A stretch of DNA of 6,663 bases from Nitrososphaerales archaeon TH5888 (GTDB taxonomy: Archaea > Thermoproteota > Nitrososphaeria > Nitrososphaerales > Nitrososphaeraceae): contig JAATVN010000136.1 of NCBI GenBank assembly GCA_014523595.1, positions 1 to 6,663 on the forward strand, written 5' to 3'. Shown piece after piece: positions 5,654 to 6,663 of this stretch. The first letter of the stretch is position 1. Each line of letters starts with the position of its first letter. A program made the position numbers and the translations under genes. The notes below the pieces were generated by a model. That model saw only the letters and a list, made by a program, of their open reading frames with translations. It had not been told where the DNA came from and ran no database searches.

Positions 5654-6663
5654 ATGAATCGTACTTTAATACTGGCAAGCTCACTAGTAGCTAGTTTCTT
5701 GCTTGCAAGCAGTATTGCTTTGGTTCCGTATTTTTCAGGGAACAATGCGGTACATGCGCAAGAAACAGAAGATCAAGGACAAGGAGAGGTCAAACACGTA
5801 ACTTTAATTGCATCAGAAAAAGAAGTTCAAGTTGCTCCTGATAACGCATTACATCCAGGAGGTATCATGTACAATGCAATGGTATTCAATGGTACTATTC
5901 CAGGACCAGTTATATCAATAGATCAAGGTGATACACTAAACATCACATTAAAGAATGAAGGGCAGACTATTCACAGTCTTGACTTTCATGCAGGATTTGG
6001 TCCAAGTAAAGCATTATCTGGCAGCGTGAAACCAGGTGAATCAAAGACATGGTCACTTACAGGAGAATTCCCAGGTGTATTCATGTATCACTGCGGTGCT
6101 GATGGTCTCAATGGTGTATGGGAACACATTTCTAACGGAATGTATGGTGGAATAGTTGTTCATCCAACAGACGAAGAACCAGCAAAAGAATTCTATTTGG
6201 TATTCAGCGAATTGTACAACAACGCTGATCAAGGTCCATTCGTAGGTAGCAATGGAACAGGCGCATTTGACATTGGCAAATTCATATCAAATAATCCAGA
6301 CTTGGTACTGACAAACGGTATGTCTCACAAATATGTCCCAGCAGTTGGTGAAGTAAATAAACTAGAACTTAACAAGGACGCAGAAATATTCAAGGTAAAA
6401 CCAGGTGAATTAACTCGTTGGTATATAGTTAATCCAGGACCAAACGATGGTGTTTCATTCCACTTTATCAGCGGAATGCTTAGCGTACGAGATGGTAGCA
6501 ATACAGCAAACAACGGCTTTGGAACACAGGACATGAATGACGAAACATGGTGGATTCCTCCAGGTTCAGCATCAGTAATTGAATCAACATTCCCAGAAGC
6601 AGGTGTCTATGTGGGTGTTGACCACGCAATGTCAGATGTTGTAAAAGGTGGTGCACTTGCAAT
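5654..6663 (+). CDS. nirK: Copper nitrite reductase-like multicopper oxidase, thaumarchaeal NirK type (C-terminus cut)
   Basis: An exported two-cupredoxin-domain copper enzyme, expected to reduce nitrite to NO (or handle NO) outside the membrane; ammonia-oxidising archaea express such proteins strongly. The frame gives 336 residues before the window ends. Residues 1-35 form a signal peptide: basic MNR, a hydrophobic core, and a VHA-QE cleavage site. Domain 1 spans about 46-172 and domain 2 about 178 onward. Type 1 copper ligands are H107, C147, H158 and M163 (HSLDFH; YHCG...WEHISNGMYG). Type 2 ligands are H112 and H146, with H324 (VDHAM) supplied by domain 2 of the neighbouring subunit. The proton-relay pair of NirK is also present: D110 and H270 (FHFISG). 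This full set separates it from laccases. It starts at ATG 5654, about 26 bases after a TATA box. Codons such as AAC, GAC, TTC and CCA are more frequent than in neighbouring genes, as expected of a highly expressed gene. Whether a further C-terminal domain exists cannot be seen. Confidence 0.93.
   Translation, partial: MNRTLILASSLVASFLLASSIALVPYFSGNNAVHAQETEDQGQGEVKHVTLIASEKEVQVAPDNALHPGGIMYNAMVFNGTIPGPVISIDQGDTLNITLKNEGQTIHSLDFHAGFGPSKALSGSVKPGESKTWSLTGEFPGVFMYHCGADGLNGVWEHISNGMYGGIVVHPTDEEPAKEFYLVFSELYNNADQGPFVGSNGTGAFDIGKFISNNPDLVLTNGMSHKYVPAVGEVNKLELNKDAEIFKVKPGELTRWYIVNPGPNDGVSFHFISGMLSVRDGSNTANNGFGTQDMNDETWWIPPGSASVIESTFPEAGVYVGVDHAMSDVVKGGALA

Noticed and set aside
6325..6662. Two minus-strand open frames (6325-6534 and 6480-6662)
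   Set aside because: Both lie antisense to the nirK domain 2 coding sequence and have low-complexity products.

Overview
The window looks like chromosomal DNA from a low-GC (roughly one third G+C by eye) ammonia-oxidising archaeon of the Nitrososphaeria (Thaumarchaeota). The main evidence is the exported, two-domain copper nitrite reductase-like protein at the right edge, whose copper-ligand motifs and N-terminus look like the thaumarchaeal NirK type. Supporting signs are a valyl-tRNA synthetase of archaeal character, TATA boxes about 25 bases before several start codons (leaderless archaeal promoters), and the lack of obvious Shine-Dalgarno sequences. A Nitrosocosmicus-like or Nitrosopumilus-like source would fit the low GC; I cannot decide between them.

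Layout. Positions 1-2280 (minus) hold valS, complete at its N-terminus but cut at its C-terminus by the window edge. Just upstream on the same strand is a probable 38-codon small gene (2313-2429). It overlaps the stop codon of a 269-residue gene (2426-3235) that joins an N-terminal PD-(D/E)XK-like nuclease-fold domain to a C-terminal 6-pyruvoyl-tetrahydropterin synthase/QueD domain. These three probably form an operon-like run in the order QueD-fusion, small ORF, valS, with a possible extra promoter in front of valS. A 134-base divergent promoter region separates them from a plus-strand stand-alone asparagine-synthetase-like PP-loop enzyme (3370-4122). That gene converges on purB (adenylosuccinate lyase, 4119-5486, minus), and the two share a TTAA in which both stop codons lie. 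A 167-base AT-rich divergent promoter region then leads to the nirK-like gene (5654 to the right edge, plus strand, C-terminus missing).

How the genes fit together. valS and purB are housekeeping genes for translation and purine synthesis. The QueD-type domain has the complete catalytic set and a CxxxHGH motif, which suggests the 6-carboxy-tetrahydropterin step towards the archaeal tRNA base archaeosine. That would sit naturally beside a tRNA synthetase, but it is inference. The most unusual items are the nuclease-fold/QueD fusion, the small overlapping ORF, and the amidotransferase-like PP-loop protein without a glutaminase domain. I found no tRNA, rRNA, CRISPR array, mobile element or long repeat, and no gene-free stretch longer than 300 bases.
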